From Methanosarcina sp. MTP4 (GTDB taxonomy: Archaea; Halobacteriota; Methanosarcinia; Methanosarcinales; Methanosarcinaceae): DNA of 64,000 bases. The stretch's first letter is position 1. Each line of letters starts with the position of its first letter. A program made the position numbers and the translations under genes. The notes under the pieces were generated by a model that saw only the letters and a program-made list of their open reading frames with translations, did no database searches and was not told where the DNA came from. The stretch is from contig NZ_CP009505.1 in assembly GCF_000970045.1 (NCBI RefSeq), forward strand, positions 1,736,001-1,800,000, read 5' to 3'. Below are positions 26,349 to 35,492 of the stretch, in pieces.

Positions 26349-26620
26349 GAGATTCCGGTTAACCGTAGTTTTTCTGTTTTTTTAGTGGTCAGAGTAACCG
26401 GAATGGTGTATTCTGTCGTTATTGTTCCGCGCCTCGGCGCGGCTTTTCCAGTGTAATTTCTTAAAATCGAAAGTTATTTAGTCAGCAACACCCTCTATTT
26501 TTCAGATTTAATTATTTTTTTATGTAGGGACTATCTCCGGATAGCGGCTGCAATATTGTATTGAATTTTTCATTGGATATAATGGCAAACTCGTGAAGAC
26601 AGTGAGGCAGGGATATATAG
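26349..26620 (+). promoter_or_regulatory. mobA terminator hairpin and roco1 upstream region
   Basis: The hairpin CCGCGC-CTCG-GCGCGG at 26427-26442 with CTTTTCC ends mobA. The remaining AT-rich stretch, ending GGGATATATAG, precedes roco1. The whole spacer is repeated at 29577-29842 with moderate divergence. Confidence 0.6.
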
Positions 26621-29236
26621 ATGGAATCGAACGAGATTAAGGATCTGATTAGAGAAGCTCAAAGAAATAAAGTAACCACATTAGACCTGTCATACAAAAA
26701 TCTTACTTCGCTGCCGCCGGAAATCGCAGAGTTGAAAAATCTTACTGAACTTGACATATCTGATAATCAATTGAGTTCGCTGCCGCCGGAAATCTCAGAG
26801 TTGAAAAATCTTACTAAACTTGACATACAACATAATCAATTGACTTCGCTTCCGCCGGAAATCTCAGAGTTGAAAAATCTAACTCAACTTGACATATCTG
26901 GTAATCAATTGAGTTCGCTGCCGTCTGAAATCTCAGAGTTGAAAAATCTTACTCAACTTTACATACTTAGTAATCAGTTGAGTTCGCTTCCGCCTGAAAT
27001 ATTAAAGTTGAAAAATCTTACTCAACTTGACATGCGTGAAAATCAATTGAGTTCGCTGCCGTCTGAAATCTCTGAGTTGAAAAATCTTACTGAACTTAAC
27101 GTATCTTCCAACATATTGAGTTCGCTGCCGTCTGAAATCTCTGAGTTGAAAAATCTTACAACATTTGACATATATGATAATCAATTGACTTCTCTGCCGC
27201 CTGAAATCTCAAAGTTGAAAAATCTTACGACACTTGTCATATTTTATAATCTATTGACTTCGATACCGCCTGAAATCTCCGAGTTGAAAAATCTTACTAA
27301 ACTTGACATATCTGGTAATGAATTGACTTCTCTGCCGCCTGAAATCTTCAAGTTGAAAAATCTTACAACATTTAACATATATGATAATGAATTGACTTCT
27401 CTGCCGCCTGAAATCATAAAATTAGATCTGGCTATAATGTGGGAACATCAATTCGGAAAAGAAGGAATAACTTTAGGAGAGAATCCTCTTGAAAATCCTC
27501 CTGTGGAGATTGTGAAACAGGGCAGGGAGGCAGTTTTCAATTATTTCAAGTCGCTAAAAGGTGAAAAGAAGCCATTAAACGAAGTTAAAGTTTTGCTGGT
27601 AGGAGACGGCGGTGCAGGCAAAACTTCACTGGTAAAAAGGATCCTTGGTGAAGGTTTTGATGGAAATGAGCATCAAACCCAGGGGATTAATATCAAGGGA
27701 TGGGAATTCAAAAATAAAGATAAGAAAATAAAAGTTAATTTCTGGGACTTTGGTGGCCAGGAAATAATGCATGCCACCCACCAGTTTTTTCTTTCCAAGA
27801 GGAGTCTTTACATTCTTGTTTTGAATTCAAGGAGGGATGAAAAAGCCGAGTACTGGCTCAAGCATATACGGAGTTTTGGAGGAGATTCACCGGTACTGGT
27901 TGTTTTGAACAAGATTGATGAAAATCCTTCTTTTGAGTTGAACAGGAAGTTTTTACAGGAGAAGTATCCCTCAATAAAAGGTTTCTTCCGAATTTCATGT
28001 AAGGATAACAAGGGAATTGAGGTCTTTTCCAGAAAAATAAAAAAAGAAGTTTCAAAAGTTGAACATCTGCAAATAGAATGGGCTAAAAGCTGGTTCAACG
28101 TGAAGACCAGATTAGAGAATATGAATTGTGATTTCATTACTTATGAAAAATATAGAGATATGTGTATGGAAGAAAACGTGGGTGATAAATCATCCCAAAA
28201 TACCCTTGTTGATTTTCTTAATGATCTGGGAGTAATTTTACACTTTAAGGATATATCATTGCTTGATACGCATGTGCTTGAGCCTAGATGGATTACTGAC
28301 GGCGTATACAAGATCATAAATTCGGAGACTCTGGTGAATAGAAAAGGAGTTCTTCAGTTCGGTCTGCTGGATGAAATTCTAAAGCAGAAAAATGAAAATG
28401 ACTATTACTATCCCCCAACTCGCTATAATTACATTATCAATTTAATGAAAAAATTTGAGTTATGTTATACAATTGATGAACAAACCGTGCTCCTTCCTGA
28501 CCTGCTGGCGGTTCCTGAGCCCAATTTTGCTTTTGACTCTAACGGAGCCCTGAAGTTTTTCATCGAATACGATTTTCTACCACGTTCAGTTATGCCCCGC
28601 TTTATAGTGAAGATGAACAGGGACATAAAAGATAATTTGCAGTGGAGAACAGGTGTGGTTCTGGAAAATAAGGACTTTAATTCCTGTGCGGTGGTTAAAT
28701 CTGATAATGAGGCAAAGAGAATCTACATTAGTGTGAATGGCGGCCAGAAACGCGATTATTTTTCAAGTATATTGTTCAATTTACGGGAAATTAACCGGAG
28801 TTTTGAGAAGTTAAAAGCTGTCGAAAAAATTCCTGTTCCTGATGAACCCGATGTAGCTGTCAGTTACGACCATCTGGTTTACTTGGAAGAGGTTGGTGAA
28901 GAGAAGTATAGGCCTGAAGGATCAAGAAAAGCATATACCGTTAGGGACTTGCTTGGAACGGTTAACAATGGGAGTAAACAAGAAGAATTGTTGGAAGAAA
29001 TCCTGCACATTCTTAAGAAGAGAAATGAAGAAGATAAAATGGAAGAGATTGTCCTAATTTTGAGTAATCTAACAAAGACTCAAGCAAGAGAATCTGACGA
29101 CAGGGCAACTTTATCAAGGAAATTAAATAAAACTATCACACTTCAACCTAACGTGATGGGATTTGGATTCGATTTTAATGCAGCTATTGACGAAGCATTG
29201 GATCGATATTACGATTGGAAGAATAAAAAGATGTAA
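26621..29236 (+). CDS. LRR-Roco GTPase 1
   Basis: The 871-residue protein has about 11 leucine-rich repeats of 23 residues (LPPEISELKNLTxLDISxNQL, about 20-280). The ROC GTPase domain follows, with P-loop GDGGAGKT (328-335), the DFGGQE switch II and NKID specificity loop (near 427). A COR dimerisation domain (about 480-790) and a helical tail come after. Roco proteins are the family of LRRK2; the LRR probably binds a partner and the GTPase acts as a dimerisation-controlled switch. The gene is clearly more AT-rich than mobA. It is one half of a segmental duplication with roco2. Confidence 0.92.
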   Translation: MESNEIKDLIREAQRNKVTTLDLSYKNLTSLPPEIAELKNLTELDISDNQLSSLPPEISELKNLTKLDIQHNQLTSLPPEISELKNLTQLDISGNQLSSLPSEISELKNLTQLYILSNQLSSLPPEILKLKNLTQLDMRENQLSSLPSEISELKNLTELNVSSNILSSLPSEISELKNLTTFDIYDNQLTSLPPEISKLKNLTTLVIFYNLLTSIPPEISELKNLTKLDISGNELTSLPPEIFKLKNLTTFNIYDNELTSLPPEIIKLDLAIMWEHQFGKEGITLGENPLENPPVEIVKQGREAVFNYFKSLKGEKKPLNEVKVLLVGDGGAGKTSLVKRILGEGFDGNEHQTQGINIKGWEFKNKDKKIKVNFWDFGGQEIMHATHQFFLSKRSLYILVLNSRRDEKAEYWLKHIRSFGGDSPVLVVLNKIDENPSFELNRKFLQEKYPSIKGFFRISCKDNKGIEVFSRKIKKEVSKVEHLQIEWAKSWFNVKTRLENMNCDFITYEKYRDMCMEENVGDKSSQNTLVDFLNDLGVILHFKDISLLDTHVLEPRWITDGVYKIINSETLVNRKGVLQFGLLDEILKQKNENDYYYPPTRYNYIINLMKKFELCYTIDEQTVLLPDLLAVPEPNFAFDSNGALKFFIEYDFLPRSVMPRFIVKMNRDIKDNLQWRTGVVLENKDFNSCAVVKSDNEAKRIYISVNGGQKRDYFSSILFNLREINRSFEKLKAVEKIPVPDEPDVAVSYDHLVYLEEVGEEKYRPEGSRKAYTVRDLLGTVNNGSKQEELLEEILHILKKRNEEDKMEEIVLILSNLTKTQARESDDRATLSRKLNKTITLQPNVMGFGFDFNAAIDEALDRYYDWKNKKM

Positions 29237-29246
29237 AAACTTCCAA

Positions 29247-29306
29247 TTCCTCGATAAAGACCCTCTACCCTTCTACGTGCGTATAATGCAACTCCTCAAC
29301 CCTCCT
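29247..29306 (-). pseudogene. Fragment of the TudS-like gene at a duplication junction
   Basis: About 60 bases (CTCGATAAAGACCC and the following CTACCC..TGCGT..CTCAACCC) match 33137-33196, inside the TudS-like gene on the same strand. The match stops exactly where mobA sequence begins. Confidence 0.75.
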
Positions 29307-29576
29307 GACGCTGCTCTCCCGAAGCAGGAAAACGGCAGGTTCGAGACCCTTCACGCGGTTTATTCCAGAAAGATGGTGCCTGAGATCGAGAAGGCTTTCG
29401 AGAAGGGGGAACGGTTTGTGCTTGCGCCGATTTATGCGATGGGGGATGTGGTGCAGGTTGAGGTTTCGGAGATCAGAGGAATTGATCCTGAGCTGGTGAC
29501 TTTTGAGAATATCAATACGGTTGAGGATATTGAGAGGATAATGGGGTCAGCGGTAAGGAAGAAAGTGGGTTTGTGA
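29307..29576 (+). pseudogene. 3' fragment of mobA (duplicate)
   Basis: These 270 bases align with no gap to codons 133-221 plus stop of mobA at 26079-26348; only scattered substitutions are seen. There is no start codon or catalytic N-terminus, so no working MobA can be made. Reading frame and stop are preserved, which points to a fairly recent event. Confidence 0.92.
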
Positions 29577-29842
29577 AAGATTCCGGTTAACCGTTGTTGA
29601 TTCTTTTTTTAAGTGCCGGAAAGACCTGAATGGTGTATTCTGTCGTTTTTGTTCCGCGCCTCTGCGCGGCTTTTCCAGTGTAATTTCTTAAAATCGAAAG
29701 TTATTTAGTTAACAACACTCTCTATTTTTTAGTTTTAATTATTTTTCTATGTAGAGATTGTTTCAGGATAGTGGTTGTAATACTGTATTGAATTTTTCTG
29801 GTCACTATTATAGTTGATATTTAAGGAAAGGGTAGAACAAAA
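29577..29842 (+). promoter_or_regulatory. Duplicated spacer before roco2
   Basis: This is the second copy of 26349-26620, with the hairpin CCGCGC/GCGCGG at 29654-29669 followed by CTTTTCC. An AGGAAAGGG ribosome site precedes the roco2 ATG. Confidence 0.6.
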
Positions 29843-32842
29843 ATGGATACAAATGAAGTTAAAGATCTTATTAGAGAGGCTAAAAGAAGCAAAAAAACTG
29901 TATTAATTATCTCAATTAAAGAACTAACCTCTCTGCCGCCTGAAATTTCAGAATTGAAGCACCTCACTGAACTTTCAATATACAATAATCAACTTGCTGT
30001 CCTTCCATCTGAGATTTCGGAGTTGAAAAATCTTATTAAACTTTCCATCTGTGGAACTCAACTTACTTCCCTGCCACCAGAATTTTCAGAGTTAATAAAT
30101 CTTATTAAACTTGATCTCTCAGGAAATCGATTTGCTTCGCTACCACTTGAAATCTTTGAGTTGAAAAATCTTACTGAATTATCCATTTCTTTTAATCATT
30201 TGACTTTTCTGCCACCTGAAATTTCAGAATTGAAAAACCTTACTGAATTGTCAATATATAATAATCAACTTACTTTCCTTCTGCCTGAAATCTTTGAGTT
30301 GAAAAATCTTATCAAACTTAACATATATAATAACCAATTGACTTCGTTACCTCCCGAAATCTCAAAGTTGAAAAATCTTACTCAACTCGATATATCTGGA
30401 AATCAGTTAACTTCATTGCCACCTGAAATCTCAAAGTTGAAAAATCTTACTACACTTAACATATCTGGTAATCAATTGACTTCGCTGCCTCCTGAAATCG
30501 CAGAGTTGAAAAATCTTACTCAACTCTCCATATATAATAATCAATTGACTTGGCTGCCTCCTGAAATCGCAGAGTTGAAAAATCTTACTCAACTCTCCAT
30601 ACGTAACAACCAATTAACCTCCATACCACCTGAAATCAGCAAGTTGAAACATCTTACTATGCTCGACATCTCTTTCAATCAACTTACTTCGCTACCTTCT
30701 GAAATATCTAAGTTAAAATACCTTGCTGAACTTTACATATCAGGAAATCAATTGACGTCTTTCCCTTCTGAAATCTTGGGACTGAAAAATATTGAGAAAC
30801 TTGATTTGTTTGGCAATAAATTAAGTTCTCTACCTTCTGAAATCTCCAAGTTGAAAAACCTTGCTGGACTTGACATCTCTGGAAATCAATTGACGTCTTT
30901 ACCTTCTGAAATTTCCAAATTGAAATATCTTACTATACTTAACATCTCTGGAAATCAATTAACTTCTTTACCTCCTGAACTCTTGTTATTAGGTTTGGAT
31001 ATAGAGTGGATGTTAGGTCTGGATTTGGAGGGAGAATTTGGGTTGAAATCCAAAACAGTACTTTTAGAAAATAATCCTTTTGAAATCCCTCCAGTGGAGA
31101 TTATAAAACAGGGTAGAGAGGCAGTTATTAATTATTTCAAGTCGCTAGAAGGTGAAAAAGAACCGTTAAATGAAGTTAAAGTTTTGCTGGTTGGTGAAGG
31201 AGGTGCAGGCAAAACTTCACTTGTAAAGCGGATTTTTAGGGAAGACGTTGATGGAAATGAACCACAGACACAGGGCATCAATATCAGTAAATGGGCAGTG
31301 AAAAACGGGGGGCGGGAAATCAAAGCTAATTTCTGGGATTTTGGCGGGCAGGAGATCATGCACGCCACTCATCAGTTCTTTTTGTCCAAAAGAAGTCTTT
31401 ATATCCTGGTGCTCGACGGGAGGAAGGATGAAAAACCTGAGTACTGGCTCAAACTCATAGAAAATTTTGGTGGTGATTCTCCGGTTCTGGTTGTGATTAA
31501 TAAGATCGATGAAAACCCTGCTTTTGACCTGAACCGGAAGTTTCTGCTGGATAAGTATCCTTCAATCAGGGGATTTTACCGGCTTTCCTGCAAATCGGAC
31601 GAGGGAATTGAGGATTTTTCGAAAACTCTGGATGAGGAATTGAAGGCAGTTAAGCATCTTGAAATCAAATGGCCAAAAAGCTGGTTCAATGTAAAAAGAA
31701 AACTTGAAAAAATGTGCCCGAGTTGCACTTCTTATGTTGCAGATGAGGAGGAGTGTGCACACTGCAATTTCATCCAGTATGATGATTATAAAATGATGTG
31801 CGATGAAGAAGGGATAAGCAGCGAATCAGAACAGAATACTCTTGTTGACTTTCTTCATGATCTGGGAGTAATATTGCATTTCAAAGATATCCCTCTCCTG
31901 AATACGCATGTTCTTGAACCCGAATGGGTTACTAATGCGGTGTATAAGCTGGTTAACTCAAAGGAGCTTGCCGAGTCCAGAGGAATTCTGAAACTTGATA
32001 TGTTCGCTGAGATTTTAAAGAAAAGTACTGAAAAGGATTTCCATTATCCTCCTCATCAGTATGGTTTTTTTATCAGTTTGATGAAGAAATTCGAACTTTC
32101 CTATGACCTTGATGAAAGCACTGTGCTCCTCCCAGGTTTACTGGAAATTCAGGAACCAGATTTCGAGTTTGATTATGAAGGGGCTTTGAGATTTGTAATT
32201 GACTATGATTTCCTTCCACCTTCCGTAATGCCCCGTTTTATCGTGAAGATGAACAGGGACATAAAAGATGATCTGCGCTGGCGTACCGGGGTGGTTCTGG
32301 AGGACAGAGGTTTCAATTCTACTGCTGTAACCATAGCAGACATTGAAGCAAAACGAATAAGCATTTATGTAAATGGAGATCAAAGAAGGGATTATTTCTC
32401 CGTTATCCTCCAAAGGTTCCGGGAAATAAACGGCAGTTTTGAGAAGTTGAAAGCCATCGAAAAAATTCCGTTGCCTGATGAACCTGAAATAACTGTTGGT
32501 TATGAACATCTTATTAAACTGGAGTTAAGGGGAATTGAAACTTACATGCCCGACGGTTCTGATAATGAATACAAAGTAAGTGAGTTACTTGGAACGGTCA
32601 TCGGTGGAAATGGTTTGATGGAAATTTTGAAGGAGCTACTGCAAAAAACAGAAATGAATGAAAAGGAGATCCTGAAGATCCTTCCAAATCTGCAAAAAAT
32701 TGAATCTGGATCTGATATTAGCGATTCTTTATTGGAAAAAATTAATCGAAGTTTTACAATGAACCCTAACATTTGTGGTGTAGGGCCGAACTTTACTGAA
32801 ATGATCAATTTATATTTGGAGAAAAAGAAGAGGCGGTCTTAA
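29843..32842 (+). CDS. LRR-Roco GTPase 2, with a CxxC-CxxC insertion
   Basis: This 999-residue paralogue of roco1 has about 16 leucine-rich repeats (roughly 25-395) against 11. ROC has P-loop GEGGAGKT (451-458), DFGGQE and NKID. Between ROC and COR it carries CPSC and CAHC (Cys625, 628, 638, 641), a possible zinc knuckle missing from Roco1, which has only a single Cys there. COR and the tail follow. The two proteins may form homo- or hetero-dimers, since Roco proteins dimerise by COR. The difference in LRR number suggests different ligands. Confidence 0.92.
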   Translation: MDTNEVKDLIREAKRSKKTVLIISIKELTSLPPEISELKHLTELSIYNNQLAVLPSEISELKNLIKLSICGTQLTSLPPEFSELINLIKLDLSGNRFASLPLEIFELKNLTELSISFNHLTFLPPEISELKNLTELSIYNNQLTFLLPEIFELKNLIKLNIYNNQLTSLPPEISKLKNLTQLDISGNQLTSLPPEISKLKNLTTLNISGNQLTSLPPEIAELKNLTQLSIYNNQLTWLPPEIAELKNLTQLSIRNNQLTSIPPEISKLKHLTMLDISFNQLTSLPSEISKLKYLAELYISGNQLTSFPSEILGLKNIEKLDLFGNKLSSLPSEISKLKNLAGLDISGNQLTSLPSEISKLKYLTILNISGNQLTSLPPELLLLGLDIEWMLGLDLEGEFGLKSKTVLLENNPFEIPPVEIIKQGREAVINYFKSLEGEKEPLNEVKVLLVGEGGAGKTSLVKRIFREDVDGNEPQTQGINISKWAVKNGGREIKANFWDFGGQEIMHATHQFFLSKRSLYILVLDGRKDEKPEYWLKLIENFGGDSPVLVVINKIDENPAFDLNRKFLLDKYPSIRGFYRLSCKSDEGIEDFSKTLDEELKAVKHLEIKWPKSWFNVKRKLEKMCPSCTSYVADEEECAHCNFIQYDDYKMMCDEEGISSESEQNTLVDFLHDLGVILHFKDIPLLNTHVLEPEWVTNAVYKLVNSKELAESRGILKLDMFAEILKKSTEKDFHYPPHQYGFFISLMKKFELSYDLDESTVLLPGLLEIQEPDFEFDYEGALRFVIDYDFLPPSVMPRFIVKMNRDIKDDLRWRTGVVLEDRGFNSTAVTIADIEAKRISIYVNGDQRRDYFSVILQRFREINGSFEKLKAIEKIPLPDEPEITVGYEHLIKLELRGIETYMPDGSDNEYKVSELLGTVIGGNGLMEILKELLQKTEMNEKEILKILPNLQKIESGSDISDSLLEKINRSFTMNPNICGVGPNFTEMINLYLEKKKRRS

Positions 32843-33068
32843 CTAGACGTCTATTTGAAGTTTTTTGCGTGGAAAATAAGTCCGATCAACTGCAAGGTTG
32901 CAATGTTCATTTTTCACGTTTCTTTCTACAAATTTTCATGGAAAAGCCGGTCAGCAAGCTGACCGGTGAGAGCCCGGGGTTCTGAAATCCATTCGAAACC
33001 CGGCTATTCCGGATCGAGTAAAAAACCGATCATTCTTTTCCACACCGGGCTTTCTTCTTAATTTCTCC
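32843..33068 (-). terminator. Hairpin after the TudS-like gene
   Basis: On the minus strand, stem CCGGTCAGC/GCTGACCGG (32947-32966) is followed by CTTTTC, a terminator-like arrangement for the gene at 33069. Nothing else was seen in this spacer. Confidence 0.6.
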
Positions 33069-33578
33069 TCACTTTCTTCCCCTGCGGGCGTCTTCTATTT
33101 CAAAAATCACTTTCCTTCTTTTCAGCTCCTTCTTTATCTCCTCGATAAAAACGCCCGACCCTTCCACATGCGTGTGATGAAAATCCTCAACCCTTCCGGG
33201 TTCGCCGCCGACACTGGTTACTTCCACTCCGCAGGAGGGGCTTTTCGGGACGCCGAGGATTTTGATTTTTGCGCCGTTTGCTGCGAAGTCTTCGAGGAGG
33301 TCGGCGTAGTGCCTGAAGATTTCCCGGCAAAAGCGCCTGTAGGCGGGGTGGTCGAGCTGGTCTTTAGTGATTTCCCTTCGCCTCATGCCGAAGAACATGG
33401 CTTCGGGGCAGGGGAGCTGGATTACGTTCATTCCTGTGACGTCAAGGGGCTGTACGGGCTTTACTCCTTTGATCCTTGCGGGGGGGTTCAGGAGGCAGTG
33501 GCCGAGGACGAGGATTTCTTCGGGGGTGGTGGGGGTTTTTGGGGTTGGAGTTTCGTTATAGGTTTCCAGGTTTTTCAT
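33069..33578 (-). CDS. TudS-related putative desulfidase (CD3072/DUF523-like)
   Basis: The 169-residue protein has GHCLLNPPARIKGV (Cys28), VIQLPCPEAMFFGMRR (Cys57) and KSPSCGVEV (Cys116). Three Cys in these contexts are the expected [4Fe-4S] ligands of the TudS family, which removes sulfur from thiouracil. Members of this sub-branch have not been tied to a substrate, so the reaction is inferred. The first 20 residues are Thr/Pro-rich and poorly conserved; an internal start is possible. A ~60-base piece of its 3' half is also present at 29247. Confidence 0.75.
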   Translation of the reverse strand: MKNLETYNETPTPKTPTTPEEILVLGHCLLNPPARIKGVKPVQPLDVTGMNVIQLPCPEAMFFGMRRREITKDQLDHPAYRRFCREIFRHYADLLEDFAANGAKIKILGVPKSPSCGVEVTSVGGEPGRVEDFHHTHVEGSGVFIEEIKKELKRRKVIFEIEDARRGRK

Positions 33579-34198
33579 GTTTTCACGCTCGGTGGTTTTT
33601 TAGGGGCATTTCTGGATATTTCGGGGTTTTTCGGGATATTTCTGGATATTCCGGGATGTCAATCTCTTTGTTGAAAGGTTTGTCAGCTTGAAATAATTTA
33701 CCTGATTTGTGCTGAAGTTATTTTTCGGGTGTTTATGGGTTTTTGTTTTTTGGGGGTTTATGTGGTTGGATTCGGCTCGCGGTTGTTTGGGGAGTTCACG
33801 CAGGTGACCCGAGACTGGCTAAAAATAAAAATTCAGATTTGAAAACCGGCAGCTTTATAGCATCAATTGATCGGTTTTGTTTTAATCCCTAACCTGCGCC
33901 ACTATTTCAGGTTTAATCGGATCAGAACAAGAGAATATATATTTACCCTCTGCATATTATCAGAAAATAATGCAAGTGGTTCTGCAGTCTATCTCAAATT
34001 CTGCATCCGGTCAGGTGCAGTATTCTCTGTTGCAGGATGCTGCTTTCGTCCGACAGTTGTCTCTGTCAGTTCCTCTTTACGGATTTTGCTGAGGCGTCGG
34101 GATTTTCAAGTCATCTTGCAGTTTCAAGTCATCTTGCAGTTTCAAGTATCTTGCAATTTACTATTCAAAGTCAGCTTTTAATCAGAAGGTCCTGTCAC
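33579..34198. promoter_or_regulatory. Spacer with TATA box and 18-bp repeat
   Basis: Reiterated TTTCTGGATATT and TTTTCGGGATAT lie at about 33609-33655. A TATA box, AATATATAT, is at 33934-33942, and TTTCAAGTCATCTTGCAG is repeated 2.9 times at 34104-34156. Frames covering 34037-34198 were not accepted as coding. This leaves a leader of about 230 bases for the next gene. Confidence 0.6.
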
Positions 34199-35125
34199 AT
34201 GCCTGAAGATATAGGAACAATAATCAATAAAGGATTCAAAACGTGGGTTCGAAATCTTAAAATAAGTACCCCATTTGTACTTAATTCGATCGTGGGAGGA
34301 ATAATTTCTTTCTTTTTCTTTGCCCTGATAGGTCTCCTGCTCCTGGGTCCCGAATTTGAAAGTGGGGTTGACCCTACCCTTCTTCCGCCAGAACAGCTTT
34401 TCAGTATTATGGGGGCTGCGGTTCTTGAAAATATAAGCACGGTGCTGCTGCTGGGGCTCATCTTTTACCTGCTGGTCACTTTCGTGCAGGCTTTCTTTAC
34501 GGCAGGGGCGATCGGGATGGCAAAGAAGGCTGCCGAGACCGGGGATACTGGCCTTTCGGACATGGTCAATGCGGGGAAGATAAACGCTTTCAGGCTCTTC
34601 CTGGTCTCGGTGCTGATGGCCCTCCTGGCCCTTGTGGGAATCGTATTTGTTGTTCCCGGAGCCCTGGCTGTGGGAGACCTGAGCCTTTTCCTGGACAACC
34701 CGGAGGCTTCGCTCAGGGGGGCAGGGATGTTTTCCCTTGGCATTCTGGTCTGGGTGCTCTATCTCCTCATCCTCAATCTCAGCCTCTCCCTGGTTGGGTA
34801 TGCGCTGGTAGTGGACGAGCTCGATCCTATTGAGGCTATCAGTATGGGGCTTCGGGTCTTCATGGGCAACAAGCTTGACGTCATCATCCTCTGGGTGCTT
34901 TCCCTTTCCCTCTCTTTCGTGGCCAGTTATGCTCAGGAGTTCATAGGTTCTGACAGCGGTTTCGTTTTAATCCTGACAACCCTCTTTTCGCTCATAGTCA
35001 TCGCCCCGCTTACGGCTGTCTGGTGGACGCGCCTCTACCTCACCAAAACCTGCAGGAACCTTTACGACCACACCGAACTGCTCTGTGACCCAAATGAGTT
35101 CATGAACAACAACAGGGGTTTCTGA
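34199..35125 (+). CDS. Predicted integral membrane protein, about six helices
   Basis: The ATG at 34199 is chosen over an earlier one at 34037 because it follows AGAAGG and begins a coherent protein, MPEDIGTIINKGFKTW. The 308 residues hold an N-terminal amphipathic part and about six hydrophobic segments, for example GGIISFFFFALIGLLLLG, VLLLGLIFYLLVTFVQAFF, FLVSVLMALLALVGIVFVVP and ILVWVLYLLILNLSLSLVGY. No transport or catalytic motif was seen. Function is unknown. Confidence 0.75.
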   Translation: MPEDIGTIINKGFKTWVRNLKISTPFVLNSIVGGIISFFFFALIGLLLLGPEFESGVDPTLLPPEQLFSIMGAAVLENISTVLLLGLIFYLLVTFVQAFFTAGAIGMAKKAAETGDTGLSDMVNAGKINAFRLFLVSVLMALLALVGIVFVVPGALAVGDLSLFLDNPEASLRGAGMFSLGILVWVLYLLILNLSLSLVGYALVVDELDPIEAISMGLRVFMGNKLDVIILWVLSLSLSFVASYAQEFIGSDSGFVLILTTLFSLIVIAPLTAVWWTRLYLTKTCRNLYDHTELLCDPNEFMNNNRGF

Positions 35126-35294
35126 ACCGCATTTGAGAGGGATTCCGAACAGCTTCGGATGTAAAATCAGAGAATTGGAAAATTAGAGAATCAAAAAAAT
35201 CAGCAAATCCGAAGAAAAGAAATTCAGGGAGAAGGCTTCAGGACCGAATCCCCTAAATTTCATCCTAATTTTTATTTATTTTCATTTGTTCTTG
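35126..35294. other. Spacer, nothing recognised
   Basis: Short A-rich sequence between the membrane protein gene and the dispersed element. No terminator hairpin was seen. Confidence 0.4.
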
Positions 35295-35451
35295 TAGTCC
35301 TGAACGTAAATATTTACACTTACTTTATAACCACGGAAGACACAGAAAGCACGGAAGGATTGTGCCTTATTTCCTTTATTCCGTGTTTTCCGTGCTTTCT
35401 GTGGTTAAACTTTCACTTGAGATTGAGAACAGAGTTTGGGGCATTGACTAT
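35295..35451 (+). repeat. Dispersed palindromic element, copy 3
   Basis: This copy is nearly identical to 23470-23626: TAGTCCTGAACG, GTAAATATTTAC, and inverted arms around ACCACGGAAGACACAG and CCGTGCTTTCTGTGGTT. It ends TTGACTATA. As at radC, it lies at the 3' end of a minus-strand gene (ncsA). Confidence 0.88.
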
Positions 35452-35492
35452 AGTTATTTCCACTTCCTCTTTCAAATGCTGTTCAAACCCTT

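Noticed and set aside
29163-29576. Fusion protein combining the Roco1 end region and MobA C-terminus
   Set aside because: The frame overlaps roco1 out of phase and only the mobA fragment is meaningful; it is a duplication remnant.
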